DNA from: B16-G9 sp964400655
Lineage (GTDB): Bacteria > Bacteroidota > Bacteroidia > Bacteroidales > F082
NCBI GenBank assembly: GCA_964400655.1
Contig: CAYNVN010000030.1
Span: 1 to 13,036 of the forward strand
Reading direction: 5' to 3'
DNA: 13,036 bases
Shown: piece by piece, positions 6,808 through 13,036 of the stretch
How the letters are laid out: every line of letters starts with the position of its first letter
Numbering within the stretch: position 1 is the stretch's first letter
Made by a program: the position numbers and the translations under genes
The notes under the pieces: generated by a model
Database searches by the model: none
Seen by the model: the letters and a program-made list of their open reading frames with translations, nothing else
What the model was told of the DNA's origin: nothing

Positions 6808-8310
6808 TTAAAGTTCTTTTCGTAAACGGGCCACCGGAATCCCCAGTTGTTCACGATATTTGGCAATGGTACGCCGGGCAATGTTATAGCCTTTTTCCTT
6901 AAGCATTTTTGCCAGTTTATCGTCGGTATAGGGTTTCTTTTTATCTTCCGCCTCAATGATGTTTGAAAGTATCTTTTTGATTTCGCGGGTTGAAACCTCC
7001 TCGCCGTCTTCTTTGGTCATCGACTCGCTGAAAAAGTTTTTCAGCAGAAAGGTTCCAAAATCGGTTTGAACATATTTTGAGTTGGCAACGCGCGAAACGG
7101 TTGAAATATCCATACCAATCCTGTCGGCAATATCTTTAAGTATCATGGGCCTCAGTTTGGTTTCGTCGCCGGTAAGGAAATAATCTTTTTGATACTCCAC
7201 AATTGCCTCCATGGTATTAAGCAGGGTGTTTTGCCGCTGTTTAATGGCTTCGATAAACCAGCGGGCAGAGTCAACCTTTTGTTTAATAAACGAAAAGGCC
7301 TCTTTTTGTTTTTTATTTTTTTTCCCCTTACTCAGTTCGTTCAACATATCACCATAGGTACGGCTTACATGGAGTTCGGGCATGTTCCACGAATTTAATG
7401 TCAGCTCCAAAACGCCGTCATTGTTGGTAACTGTAAAGTCGGGGATAATGTAATGATTGGTTTTTGTGGTTTCGCTTAAAGAGTTTCCCGGCTTCGGGTT
7501 AAGTTTTAATATTTCGTCGATGGCCTTTCGCAACTCCTCCTCCGTTATTTCGGCCTTTTTAATAATTTTTTCGTAATGTTTTTTGGTAAACTCGTTAAAG
7601 TAACGCGATAGAATCCTAATGGCCAGCTCTTTCTCTTTTGAAGGCGAATCATTCTGTTTTTTCTTTAACTGAATCAGCAGACACTCTTTCAGGTTTCGTG
7701 CGCCAACGCCCACGGGATCAAAATCCTGAATAATCTGCAACACCTCTTCCACCTCCTCTTTGGTGGTCATAATATTTTGGGTAAAGGCCAAATCATCCAC
7801 AATGGCATCGGTTGAGCGCTGCAAATAACCCGAATCGTCGATGTTGCCAATAATGTACAAACCGATGTTGTATTTTTTTTCATCCAAATTGCGTAAACCA
7901 AGCTGCTGTTTCAAATAATCGTGAAACGAAACCCCCGACACAAAGGGAACCTCCCGCGGTTCATCATCTTTACTGTAGTTGTTGCTTTTTAGGTTATAAT
8001 CCGGAAAGTCGTCGTCATCGTTGTTCATGTACTCTTCCAAATCATAATCATCCTCTTTGGCATAATCTTCAACCTCGGCCTGTCCGTCTTCGCCAAATTC
8101 ATCGGCACTGTCGGTATTATTCATTTCATCCTGTTTAATCAGTTCATCTTCCGGCAACGCTTCCTCAAGCTCCAAAGCGGGGTTATCCTCCACCTCCTGC
8201 TTAATACGCTGTTCAAGTCCCACGGTAGGAATCTGCAACAGCTTCATCAATAGTATCTGCTGAGGCGAGAGCTTTTGTAATAATTTTTGCTGAAGTCGTT
8301 GTTTGAGCAT
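6808..8310 (-). CDS. rpoN: RNA polymerase sigma-54 factor
   Basis: The 500-residue protein shows all RpoN regions. Region I is Gln/Leu-rich (residues 1-50: LQQKLLQKLSPQQILLMKLL) and contacts activators. Region II is a very acidic linker (about 51-118; 27 Asp/Glu among 68 residues). The core-binding region spans about 125-330. The DNA-binding domain includes an HTH (LKDIADRIGMDISTVSRV, 391-408). The RpoN box ARRTIAKYRE is at 478-487, contacting the -24 element. By family knowledge this factor directs core polymerase to -24/-12 promoters and needs an AAA+ enhancer-binding protein; none is encoded here. It follows lnt with a 131-base gap and has its own candidate -7 element at 8354-8361. The membrane protein gene follows closely. 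The sequence appears intact, with normal length for this phylum. Confidence 0.98.
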   Translation of the reverse strand: MLKQRLQQKLLQKLSPQQILLMKLLQIPTVGLEQRIKQEVEDNPALELEEALPEDELIKQDEMNNTDSADEFGEDGQAEVEDYAKEDDYDLEEYMNNDDDDFPDYNLKSNNYSKDDEPREVPFVSGVSFHDYLKQQLGLRNLDEKKYNIGLYIIGNIDDSGYLQRSTDAIVDDLAFTQNIMTTKEEVEEVLQIIQDFDPVGVGARNLKECLLIQLKKKQNDSPSKEKELAIRILSRYFNEFTKKHYEKIIKKAEITEEELRKAIDEILKLNPKPGNSLSETTKTNHYIIPDFTVTNNDGVLELTLNSWNMPELHVSRTYGDMLNELSKGKKNKKQKEAFSFIKQKVDSARWFIEAIKQRQNTLLNTMEAIVEYQKDYFLTGDETKLRPMILKDIADRIGMDISTVSRVANSKYVQTDFGTFLLKNFFSESMTKEDGEEVSTREIKKILSNIIEAEDKKKPYTDDKLAKMLKEKGYNIARRTIAKYREQLGIPVARLRKEL

Positions 8311-8353
8311 AATTTTTATCGGAAAAATAAATAATACGATTATTGGTTTAAGA

Positions 8354-8361
8354 CAAATGTA
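8354..8361 (-). promoter_or_regulatory. -7 promoter element for rpoN
   Basis: On the minus strand this reads TACATTTG, an exact TAnnTTTG match, 43 bases upstream of the rpoN ATG, giving a leader of roughly 35-40 bases. I see no convincing TTTG at -33, so the support comes from the -7 match and the position in a 131-base gap. Confidence 0.55.
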
Positions 8362-8441
8362 GAATTATTTTAGAAATGGCACGATTATAGTTAAAATAAA
8401 TTTCGGCGATTATTCCACCGGCAATCGGGGCATGTAAACAG

Positions 8442-10046
8442 CTAAACAACAGACGATTTACGCTTTTTAAGAAATCCCTGAACAAAAGATATTAACAACA
8501 CCAGCGCACTTACAAACGAAGCAATACGTGCAATATAGTCGCCAAACGCCACATAAAATGTTAAACGATCATTGCTGTTCAGTTTGGCTTTAAGGGCGGC
8601 CGGAACCCAATATTTTGTTTTTTGTAAAATATCGCCTTTTTGATTAATAATAGCCGAAACGCCCGTATTTGCCGAACGGGCAACGTCACGCCGGGTTTCG
8701 ATGGCACGCAGTACCGAAAACAGCAAGTGTTGCCTGTATCCGGGCGTATCGCCCCACCAGCCGTCGTTGGTAATCACAAAAATAAGTTCCGCTCCTTCCT
8801 TTACATATTGAGCAACATATTCGCCGTAAACCGATTCGTAACAAATTACGGGAGCAACTTTAACGTCATCGTTATACGGTTTAAAAACCACCGGTTTATC
8901 GTCCCATCCGAGGGTTCCCGAAACTCCGCCCAAATCAATGGCCAGTTTCTCCAGCGGTTTTAAAATACCATACGACGGCATCCGTTCAACCCCCGGTGTA
9001 AGTTTTGATTTATGATGAATTTCAACCTGCCCCCGATTATCAATCAGAAATGCCGTATTATAACTGTAGTAATAGCGGTCGCTATCGCGAAGTTTCCGCG
9101 CCGCATTGGTCATCGTCTCCCTGTTGCCAATCATTCTCCATGTTGAGGCACCAATTACATAAGAAAGACCGGGATGAGGTTTTATAAATCTTTTTATACG
9201 GGCCACTGCAGAGGAATAGGTAATCAGATGTTCCCAAATACCTTCCTGTATGGCACTTTCGGGTGAAATTACAAACCGGGTACTATCGGTTATAAGCGGT
9301 TTTGCCAGTTTTAAATTTCTTTCCAAAATCACTTCGGCAGGAAGGGTAAACTCTTCATTATAGGGATCGATATTGGGCTGAACCACCACTACTTCCACGG
9401 GACCGGCCTCTTCCGAATAGTTATTGTAAATATGATACGACCATACAACGGGCAGTATCAGCATCAGCAAAGCTCCCGATAAATTCAGCATCAAACGTTT
9501 TCCGTTCTTTTTAAGGTACGAACGCACCACCGTAAACAACAAAAAGTTAACCAGAAACACCCAAACGGTTCCGCCTAACATTCCGGTATATTCATACCAC
9601 TGAATCCATTTATGGTGCGAGGCAAACACATTTCCCAGACTTAACCACGGCCAGGTAAGCTCCCAGTTCATATGAAAGTATTCCCATGTTATCCAGTAGA
9701 ACAACAAAATGGCCGTACCCCTTTTATTATTAAAAAGTTTAACCTTTGACAGGTGAAAAACATAAAACACCGATGCCATAAACAAACTGTTAAGCACCCA
9801 GGCTCCCACGGCACCTGCTCCCGTTGAATTCCATATCCACCAGGTGGTAAGTATATTCCAAATAAAAAAAGTGAGGAAAGCATATAAAAAAACACCTTTG
9901 CGCCGGCTGTCGCCCAGCTCCTGCTGCACAATCAGCAAGGGAACCCATGCAACAAACATCAGCAGGGTAATTCCGTTTTCGGGCCACGATAGTGCCATTA
10001 ACAACCCCGACAGCACCGACAATAAAAGTAATACACCTCTTTTCAT
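8442..10046 (-). CDS. lnt: Apolipoprotein N-acyltransferase
   Basis: This 534-residue inner-membrane enzyme adds the third acyl chain to the N-terminal cysteine of lipoproteins. The N-terminal part has about six membrane segments (from residue 4 to about 205, including the family segment WELTWPWLSLGN, 128-139). A periplasmic nitrilase domain follows (about 217-490), and a final membrane helix lies at about 503-525. The Glu-Lys-Cys triad is visible: Glu263 in SPES, Lys346 in HHKSKL and Cys402 in VICYES. Conserved SYNTAFL (328-334), NDGWWGDTPG (427-436) and ANTGVSA (459-465) are also present. Length fits the family (about 510-540). The ATG is fixed by the family start (LLSVLSGLLMALSWPENG). A perfect -7 element ends only 7 bases before it, so the mRNA may be nearly leaderless. 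The heme lipoprotein encoded at 1298-1798 would be a plausible substrate. Confidence 0.98.
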   Translation of the reverse strand: MKRGVLLLLSVLSGLLMALSWPENGITLLMFVAWVPLLIVQQELGDSRRKGVFLYAFLTFFIWNILTTWWIWNSTGAGAVGAWVLNSLFMASVFYVFHLSKVKLFNNKRGTAILLFYWITWEYFHMNWELTWPWLSLGNVFASHHKWIQWYEYTGMLGGTVWVFLVNFLLFTVVRSYLKKNGKRLMLNLSGALLMLILPVVWSYHIYNNYSEEAGPVEVVVVQPNIDPYNEEFTLPAEVILERNLKLAKPLITDSTRFVISPESAIQEGIWEHLITYSSAVARIKRFIKPHPGLSYVIGASTWRMIGNRETMTNAARKLRDSDRYYYSYNTAFLIDNRGQVEIHHKSKLTPGVERMPSYGILKPLEKLAIDLGGVSGTLGWDDKPVVFKPYNDDVKVAPVICYESVYGEYVAQYVKEGAELIFVITNDGWWGDTPGYRQHLLFSVLRAIETRRDVARSANTGVSAIINQKGDILQKTKYWVPAALKAKLNSNDRLTFYVAFGDYIARIASFVSALVLLISFVQGFLKKRKSSVV

Positions 10047-10053
10047 AGGAAGA

Positions 10054-10061
10054 CAAAAGTA
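10054..10061 (-). promoter_or_regulatory. -7 promoter element abutting the lnt start
   Basis: On the minus strand this reads TACTTTTG, an exact TAnnTTTG match, with only 7 bases (TCTTCCT) between it and the lnt ATG. If used, transcription would start at or within a few bases of the initiation codon. No TTTG is seen at -33. A chance match in AT-rich DNA cannot be excluded. Confidence 0.5.
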
Positions 10062-10135
10062 ATGTTTTGGTCTTAATTAATTACATTAAATTTTGCTCAA
10101 AACAAATTGTAAAGTCAGGGTACAAATTGCCATCG

Positions 10136-10181
10136 AAAAAAAAGCCGTTTAAAATGATACGGTATCTTTTTAAACGGCTTT
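10136..10181 (-). terminator. Intrinsic terminator of the USP-SPOR-USP unit
   Basis: The arms AAAGCCGTTTAAAA (10141-10154) and TTTTAAACGGCTTT (10168-10181) are perfectly complementary over 14 bases, with a short inner palindrome in the loop. In the minus-strand direction the second arm runs into eight consecutive T residues (complement of A at 10136-10143), the classical stem plus U-tract. It starts 23 bases past the stop codon of the last gene, USP1 (10205). The plus-strand side has only a poor T-run, so it mainly serves minus-strand transcription. Confidence 0.9.
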
Positions 10182-10204
10182 ATATAAATATTTAAACCTG
10201 CAAA

Positions 10205-11041
10205 CTACAACATCAAATCTTTATTGGGTTTAACACTTAAAACCGGAAACGGCGAATGGTTAACCATTTGCGCGGCATAGGGGCCCATCCACAAATTGGC
10301 GGTGGTGGTTTCCTGCTCGGTCATAATGGCAATAAGGTTGGCATTAATACTTTTGGCATATTCCAACGTATCATCGGTAATTTGTTCCGAATCGATAAAT
10401 GTCGATTTGTATTTAATTCCGTTTTCCTTAAACATATCTTCGGTTTGTGCCACATAGGCTTTAATTCTATATCTGATATCCTGCAGATTGGTGGTTTGCA
10501 ATCCGAGAATATGTACTTCCGAATCAAAATATTTTGCCAGTTCGGCCACAACCGGAACTTTTTCGCGTGTAACTTTGGTACTGTCGAGCGGCAGCACAAT
10601 TCTGTCGAGACTTTGGCCCACATCAACTCCTCCGCGAATGGTTATTACCGGAACATGACTTGCCGAAACAATTCTGTTTGCATTGCTACCCGACCAAAAC
10701 TCCTCAAATCCCGAAAGCCCGTGTGTTCCCACCACAAGAAATTTCGCCTTTTGTTCTTCGGCCACGTCACAAATTTCGCGATAAACCTTTCCTTTTCTGA
10801 TAACAAACTCCAGTTTTTCGCAACAGTCGCTAAATTTCTCTATCAGTTCGTTAAACCTTTTGGCAACCGCATCCAAACGATGGGCGGGGTCAACACTAAA
10901 AATTTCTTTGGAGTAATCAATATGATCAACCCATACCATTGTTACCGACATATTGGCCTTATTTGCAATGGAGATGGCATGTTCGAGCGCATTGATTGAA
11001 TTATCGGAGAAATCAATTCCAACAACGATGTTTTTATTCAT
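10205..11041 (-). CDS. Universal stress protein with two tandem Usp domains (USP1)
   Basis: The 278-residue cytoplasmic protein is two Usp folds in a row. Domain 1 (1-137) starts with the strand NIVVGIDFSDNS, whose Asp10 is the usual nucleotide-contacting acid. It carries an intact ATP-type motif G-2x-G-9x-G-S (Gly105, Gly108, Gly118-Ser119). Domain 2 (about 146-271) opens with DRIVLPLDSTK and keeps the fold pattern. Its loop, however, reads M240-T-E-Q243 then nine residues then G253-P254, so the first two glycines are lost. This suggests one competent and one non-binding site per chain; it is inference. Family knowledge: Usp proteins respond to starvation, oxidative or redox stress and may bind ATP. 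It is the last gene of the three-gene unit, 5 bases after the SPOR gene, and is followed by a strong terminator. It is a paralogue of USP2 at 11490-12323. Confidence 0.95.
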   Translation of the reverse strand: MNKNIVVGIDFSDNSINALEHAISIANKANMSVTMVWVDHIDYSKEIFSVDPAHRLDAVAKRFNELIEKFSDCCEKLEFVIRKGKVYREICDVAEEQKAKFLVVGTHGLSGFEEFWSGSNANRIVSASHVPVITIRGGVDVGQSLDRIVLPLDSTKVTREKVPVVAELAKYFDSEVHILGLQTTNLQDIRYRIKAYVAQTEDMFKENGIKYKSTFIDSEQITDDTLEYAKSINANLIAIMTEQETTTANLWMGPYAAQMVNHSPFPVLSVKPNKDLML

Positions 11042-11046
11042 AATAT

Positions 11047-11472
11047 TTAATTTTGGTTATTTTGATAATCAGAGAGGTTAATTTTGTCTTTTATAATCCA
11101 GACATTCCGGTATTTCTTTTTTATCTCTTCCAGTTTACCAAGCGCTTCAAGCCTTGTCCTGAAATCTCCCACCCGAACTCTGTAATAGGGTTCCTGAAAG
11201 CTCAGATAAGCATTAATTTCAGGGAACATCTCGTTAAACTCATCCATTATCTTATGTGCGGCATTCAGGGCATCATTTCCCGAATCTTTAAACAACTGAA
11301 TTCTGTACCCCTGTACATAAGGGTAATTTTGATTGTGTGCCACATGTAATGTGATCAATGAATCAACACCCGGCTCGGCCTTAACCTCCACCATTCCGTT
11401 TTGTGCTTTTAAACCTGCTAAAGCCAACAACATCAATAATAACATAAAAACACTTCTCATCCGGATAACCAT
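11047..11472 (-). CDS. Secreted SPOR-domain protein
   Basis: The 141-residue protein has a Sec signal peptide: positive N-terminus (MVIRMR), a long Leu/Met/Ala hydrophobic core and an A-x-A-type cut near LKA-QNG (after residue 23). The C-terminal part (about 55-130) is a SPOR domain: YRIQLFKDSG (56-65), the helix NAAHKIMDEFNEMFP, a second strand YYRVRVGDFRTR (96-107) and a helix ending in KYRNVWIIKDKI. SPOR domains are known to bind denuded peptidoglycan, often at division sites, so it should act in the periplasm. No lipobox is seen. It sits between two cytoplasmic Usp genes, 17 bases after USP2 and 5 bases before USP1, clearly in one transcript. Met5 (ATG at 11460) is an alternative start. 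A near -7 match (TACTTTTT, 11479-11486) lies just upstream. How it relates to the Usp proteins is unknown. Confidence 0.85.
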   Translation of the reverse strand: MVIRMRSVFMLLLMLLALAGLKAQNGMVEVKAEPGVDSLITLHVAHNQNYPYVQGYRIQLFKDSGNDALNAAHKIMDEFNEMFPEINAYLSFQEPYYRVRVGDFRTRLEALGKLEEIKKKYRNVWIIKDKINLSDYQNNQN

Positions 11473-11489
11473 TTTAATAAAAAGTAAAA

Positions 11490-12323
11490 TTAAATATATT
11501 CTTTATCTCTCAAACTCAAAACAGGAACTTTGGCACTATTTATCAGCTGTTGGGCATAAGGCCCGAGAAACTTATTGGCCGTAGTTATGTTTTGTTCGGT
11601 CATAATGGTGATTAAATCAATACTATTCTTTTCGGCATAATCGACTATTGAAACAGCTACATTTGAAGCTTCCACACTTTCAATAATATATTTTACCGAT
11701 TTGTCTTTCAAACATTTTTCGGCTTCACGTCCGAAACTGTCAATTCTCTTTCTGATTACACCAATTGTAGAATTATACACCTTCAACAAATGAATGGTTG
11801 CGTCAAACCGTACTGCTAATTCAACGGTAAAAGGCAATTTTTGTTTTGTTTCGAGCGAACTATCCATCGGAAGCAGAATATTGGAGATACCGTTGTCAAA
11901 TTCATAATCGCCTCTTACGGTAATAACCGGACAGGGTGCCGAGGTCATTATACGGTAAGCGTTGCTTCCTATCCAGTACTGTTCAAATCCCGTAACTCCG
12001 TGGGTTCCGGCAAAAATAATATCGGCTTTCAGTTGCCTTGCGGTTTTACCGATTTCCTGATACACCTTTCCTTTTTTAAGATGATATTCCAGCTTTCCGC
12101 CGGGAACTTTCGCTTTATACTCTTTAACAACTTTCTCCAGATAATTCTTCTTTTCAATTCTTAGCTCCTCATCAATGGTATCCACAAGATTATCTTTCAG
12201 CGAAGAGTTGTCAACCCAGATTAAATGAACGGAAGCATCAAGTTTATTGGCAAAAATGATGGCATATTCAAGAACATGGATTGAGTTTTTCGAAAAATCG
12301 GTAGCAACAAGTAACGTTTTCAT
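11490..12323 (-). CDS. Universal stress protein with two tandem Usp domains (USP2)
   Basis: The ATG at 12323 is chosen over an upstream in-frame TTG at 12362. The protein then begins MKTLLVATDFSKNS at the first Usp strand and is 277 residues long, almost equal to USP1, while the TTG overlaps a likely -7 element. Domain 1 (1-138) has Asp9 and an intact G-2x-G-9x-G-S motif (Gly106, Gly109, Gly119-Ser120). Domain 2 (about 146-272), opening with NILLPMDSS, has the altered loop M241-T-E-Q244 then nine residues then G254-P255, exactly as in USP1. The pair therefore arose by duplication after this alteration, or the alteration is under selection in both. Cytoplasmic, with ATP or another nucleotide as the likely ligand of domain 1. 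First gene of the unit; 17 bases separate it from the SPOR gene. Physiological role unknown beyond the family's stress association. Confidence 0.94.
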   Translation of the reverse strand: MKTLLVATDFSKNSIHVLEYAIIFANKLDASVHLIWVDNSSLKDNLVDTIDEELRIEKKNYLEKVVKEYKAKVPGGKLEYHLKKGKVYQEIGKTARQLKADIIFAGTHGVTGFEQYWIGSNAYRIMTSAPCPVITVRGDYEFDNGISNILLPMDSSLETKQKLPFTVELAVRFDATIHLLKVYNSTIGVIRKRIDSFGREAEKCLKDKSVKYIIESVEASNVAVSIVDYAEKNSIDLITIMTEQNITTANKFLGPYAQQLINSAKVPVLSLRDKEYI

Positions 12324-12359
12324 AGCTTTAATTTTTGCAACAGCGTCCCCTCCCTCAAT

Positions 12360-12368
12360 CAAAACTTA
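12360..12368 (-). promoter_or_regulatory. Possible -7 element for the USP2-SPOR-USP1 unit
   Basis: On the minus strand this reads TAAGTTTTG, which differs from TAnnTTTG by one extra base. It is 36 bases upstream of the preferred USP2 ATG and overlaps the alternative TTG start. No clear -33 element. Supported mainly by position at the head of a closely spaced unit. Confidence 0.35.
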
Positions 12369-12486
12369 TAACGCCATTAGTTGAGGCTAATATAATGAAT
12401 TTTTTTACTCATTACAAAAAAAGCAATATCAAGATAATTCTATTTTTCCCTAAAATTAATGCTGTAAATACTTAATCCCTACAAAA

Positions 12487-12536
12487 AGTTTGAAGTACTT
12501 GGAGTAAATTCCAAATTTCAAGCACCAAATCACAAT
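12487..12536. repeat. Repeat fragment sharing units with the block at 12694-12767
   Basis: This holds AGTTTGA (12487), AGTACTTGG (12494) and AGTAAATTCC (12503), the same vocabulary as the mosaic block further right. TTGGAGTAAATTCCAAA at 12499-12515 recurs exactly at 12751-12767. It is followed by AAGCACCAAATCACAAT (12520-12536), close to the copies at 132-163. Confidence 0.7.
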
Positions 12537-12557
12537 CCTGCCCGTCCGACAGGCGGG
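12537..12557. repeat. GC-rich hairpin module, copy 1
   Basis: The 21 bases run from CCTGCCCGTCCG to CAGGCGGG and match the copy at 12871-12891 with one difference (A for G in the middle). CCTGCC and its near-complement can fold around a five-base loop. It stands as a GC island within AT-rich DNA. Confidence 0.75.
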
Positions 12558-12583
12558 TAAATCCAAATTAAGAAAACAAAAAA

Positions 12584-12782
12584 TCCAAAACTACGTCGTT
12601 CATTCAAACTTTAAACATCCAAACCTTGAACCTTGAACAGCCTTAAGGCCAAATCAAAAATCATAAATCAAAAATCTGCGATCATAAATTAAAAGTGCCT
12701 AAAGTGCGCTGGAGTTTGGAGTGCCTAAAGTACTTAGAGTGCGCTAAAGTTTGGAGTAAATTCCAAAACTACGTTGTTCATT
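12584..12782. repeat. Pair of 21-base direct repeats flanking the mosaic block
   Basis: TCCAAAACTACGTCGTTC (from 12584) and TCCAAAACTACGTTGTTC (from 12762) are the two copies; each continues with ATT, so 20 of 21 bases agree (12584-12604 and 12762-12782). They enclose about 157 bases that include the AGT-unit array. Flanking direct repeats could mark an insertion or recombination, but could also be parts of one dispersed repeat family. Confidence 0.65.
12694..12767. repeat. Mosaic array of short units beginning with AGT
   Basis: The block can be read as consecutive units: AGTGCCTAA, AGTGCGCTGG, AGTTTGG, then AGTGCCTAA, AGTACTTAG, AGTGCGCTAA, AGTTTGG, AGTAAATTCC. The second round repeats the first with one extra unit inserted. 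Unit length varies (7, 9 or 10 bases), so this is not a simple tandem repeat. No protein-coding frame is kept through it. Confidence 0.75.
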
Positions 12783-12844
12783 TATATTACCCCGTCATTC
12801 CGACGACCATCATTCACTCGTCATTCCGACGACGAAGGAGGAGG

Positions 12845-12891
12845 CCTGCCCGAATGCATAAGCAGGCGGGCCTGCCCGTCCGGCAGGCGGG
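12845..12891. repeat. Two adjacent GC-rich hairpin modules, copies 2 and 3
   Basis: Both modules start CCTGCCCG and end CAGGCGGG. The first (12845-12870) has an AATGCATAAG interior; the second (12871-12891) has TCCGG and nearly equals the copy at 12537-12557. The ends are conserved while the loop varies, the pattern expected for a structured mobile or RNA element. Confidence 0.7.
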
Positions 12892-12955
12892 AATCCCCTA
12901 CTTTGAATGACTGTAATCTCTTTTGCCTAAGGGGCAGGCTGATCCTCGGGAGCTC

Positions 12956-12987
12956 CCCGCCCGTACCGAACGGTACGTTCGGGCGGG
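12956..12987. repeat. Strong GC-rich hairpin/cruciform
   Basis: Arms CCCGCCC (12956-12962) and GGGCGGG (12981-12987) enclose a second stem GTACC-GAAC-GGTAC (12963-12976), leaving GTTC as a one-sided bulge. An alternative pairing is CCGAAC with GTTCGG. It lies inside the inverted-repeat element and lacks a T-run, so I read it as part of that element and not as a terminator. Confidence 0.7.
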
Positions 12988-13036
12988 CCTCAGTCGCACC
13001 TCCTTCGGGATGACGTTGGGGCTTACGGGAGGGGTA

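Larger units (their letters stand above)
12793..13015. repeat. Element bounded by imperfect inverted repeats (REP/MITE-like)
   Basis: The left side carries CGTCATTCCGACGAC twice (12793-12807 and 12819-12833), the second copy running into GAAGGAGG. The right side carries CCTCCTTCGGGATGACG (12999-13015), which is the imperfect reverse complement of the left end. The interior is GC-rich and packed with hairpins, with no transposase gene. It resembles the short non-coding repeats with CGTCATCCCGAAGGAGG-like ends that I associate with Bacteroidota intergenic regions; this is from memory and not verified here. Confidence 0.65.
12363..13036. other. Gene-free, repeat-rich tail
   Basis: No reading frame here looks real. 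From 12363 to about 12480 the DNA is plain AT-rich upstream sequence of USP2. From 12487 onward it becomes a patchwork of short repeated modules, described separately. From about 12790 base composition turns visibly GC-rich. The repeat block continues to or past the right edge, so its true extent is unknown. Confidence 0.8.

Noticed and set aside
8377..8392. TGGCACG resembling a sigma-54 -24 element near rpoN
   Set aside because: The -12 part (TTGC) is missing, and it points on the plus strand toward no gene.
10256..10999. Plus-strand 247-codon frame opposite USP1
   Set aside because: It mirrors a well-supported Usp gene; its Cys/His/Asn-rich protein is typical of an antisense shadow. The frames opposite gmk (1946-2479) and yicC (2686-3270) are rejected for the same reason.
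12487..12782. CRISPR array
   Set aside because: Units are 7-10 bases and contiguous, with no regular spacers and no cas genes.
12695..13013. Two overlapping plus-strand reading frames (71 and 79 codons) in the tail
   Set aside because: They are composed of repeat units and hairpin arms, with biased low-complexity protein; no start context or family match.

Overview
The window looks like a chromosomal segment of a Bacteroidota bacterium, probably a Bacteroidales/Marinilabiliales-type lineage. The evidence is the gene content (an rpoN with a long acidic region II, a yicC-gmk-nadD neighbourhood, a SPOR-domain protein, tandem-domain universal stress proteins), the absence of Shine-Dalgarno sequences before almost every start codon, and several TAnnTTTG -7 promoter elements of the kind known from Bacteroides and Flavobacterium. 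Most of it is ordinary housekeeping sequence of moderate GC. No tRNA, rRNA, CRISPR array or complete insertion sequence is visible. Genus-level placement is not possible from the sequence alone.

Left part (1-3369, all minus strand): transcription runs yicC, gmk, a lipoprotein with a c-type heme motif, an NAD(P)H-dependent MDR-family reductase resembling MECR-type enoyl reductases, and then the first 39 codons of nadD, which leaves the window. The yicC/gmk pair and the lipoprotein/reductase pair are each closely spaced. The middle pair separates gmk from nadD, genes that as far as I know are often adjacent in this phylum.

Centre (3370-6163, plus strand): an AT-rich type II toxin-antitoxin module (short antitoxin, RelE/ParE-like toxin, 16-base overlap) is followed by a 635-residue AMP-forming acyl-CoA synthetase.

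Right-centre (6185-10046, minus strand): lnt (apolipoprotein N-acyltransferase), rpoN (sigma-54) and a membrane protein with degenerate PAP2 motifs. rpoN appears to have its own promoter. lnt has a -7 element so close to its start that its mRNA may be nearly leaderless.

Right (10136-12323, minus strand): a compact three-gene unit, USP - SPOR protein - USP, ending in a clear intrinsic terminator. The two USPs are paralogues of 277 and 278 residues. Each has an intact ATP-type motif in the first domain and the same altered motif (M-T-E-Q ... G-P) in the second.

Tail (12363-13036): 674 bases with no believable gene. It is a patchwork of repeats: mosaic units beginning with AGT, a repeated GC-rich hairpin module, and an element bounded by imperfect inverted repeats (CGTCATTCCGACGA / CCTCCTTCGGGATGACG). 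This is the least ordinary part of the window. I see no convincing new multi-gene system; the USP-SPOR-USP unit and the repeat tail are the best candidates for follow-up.
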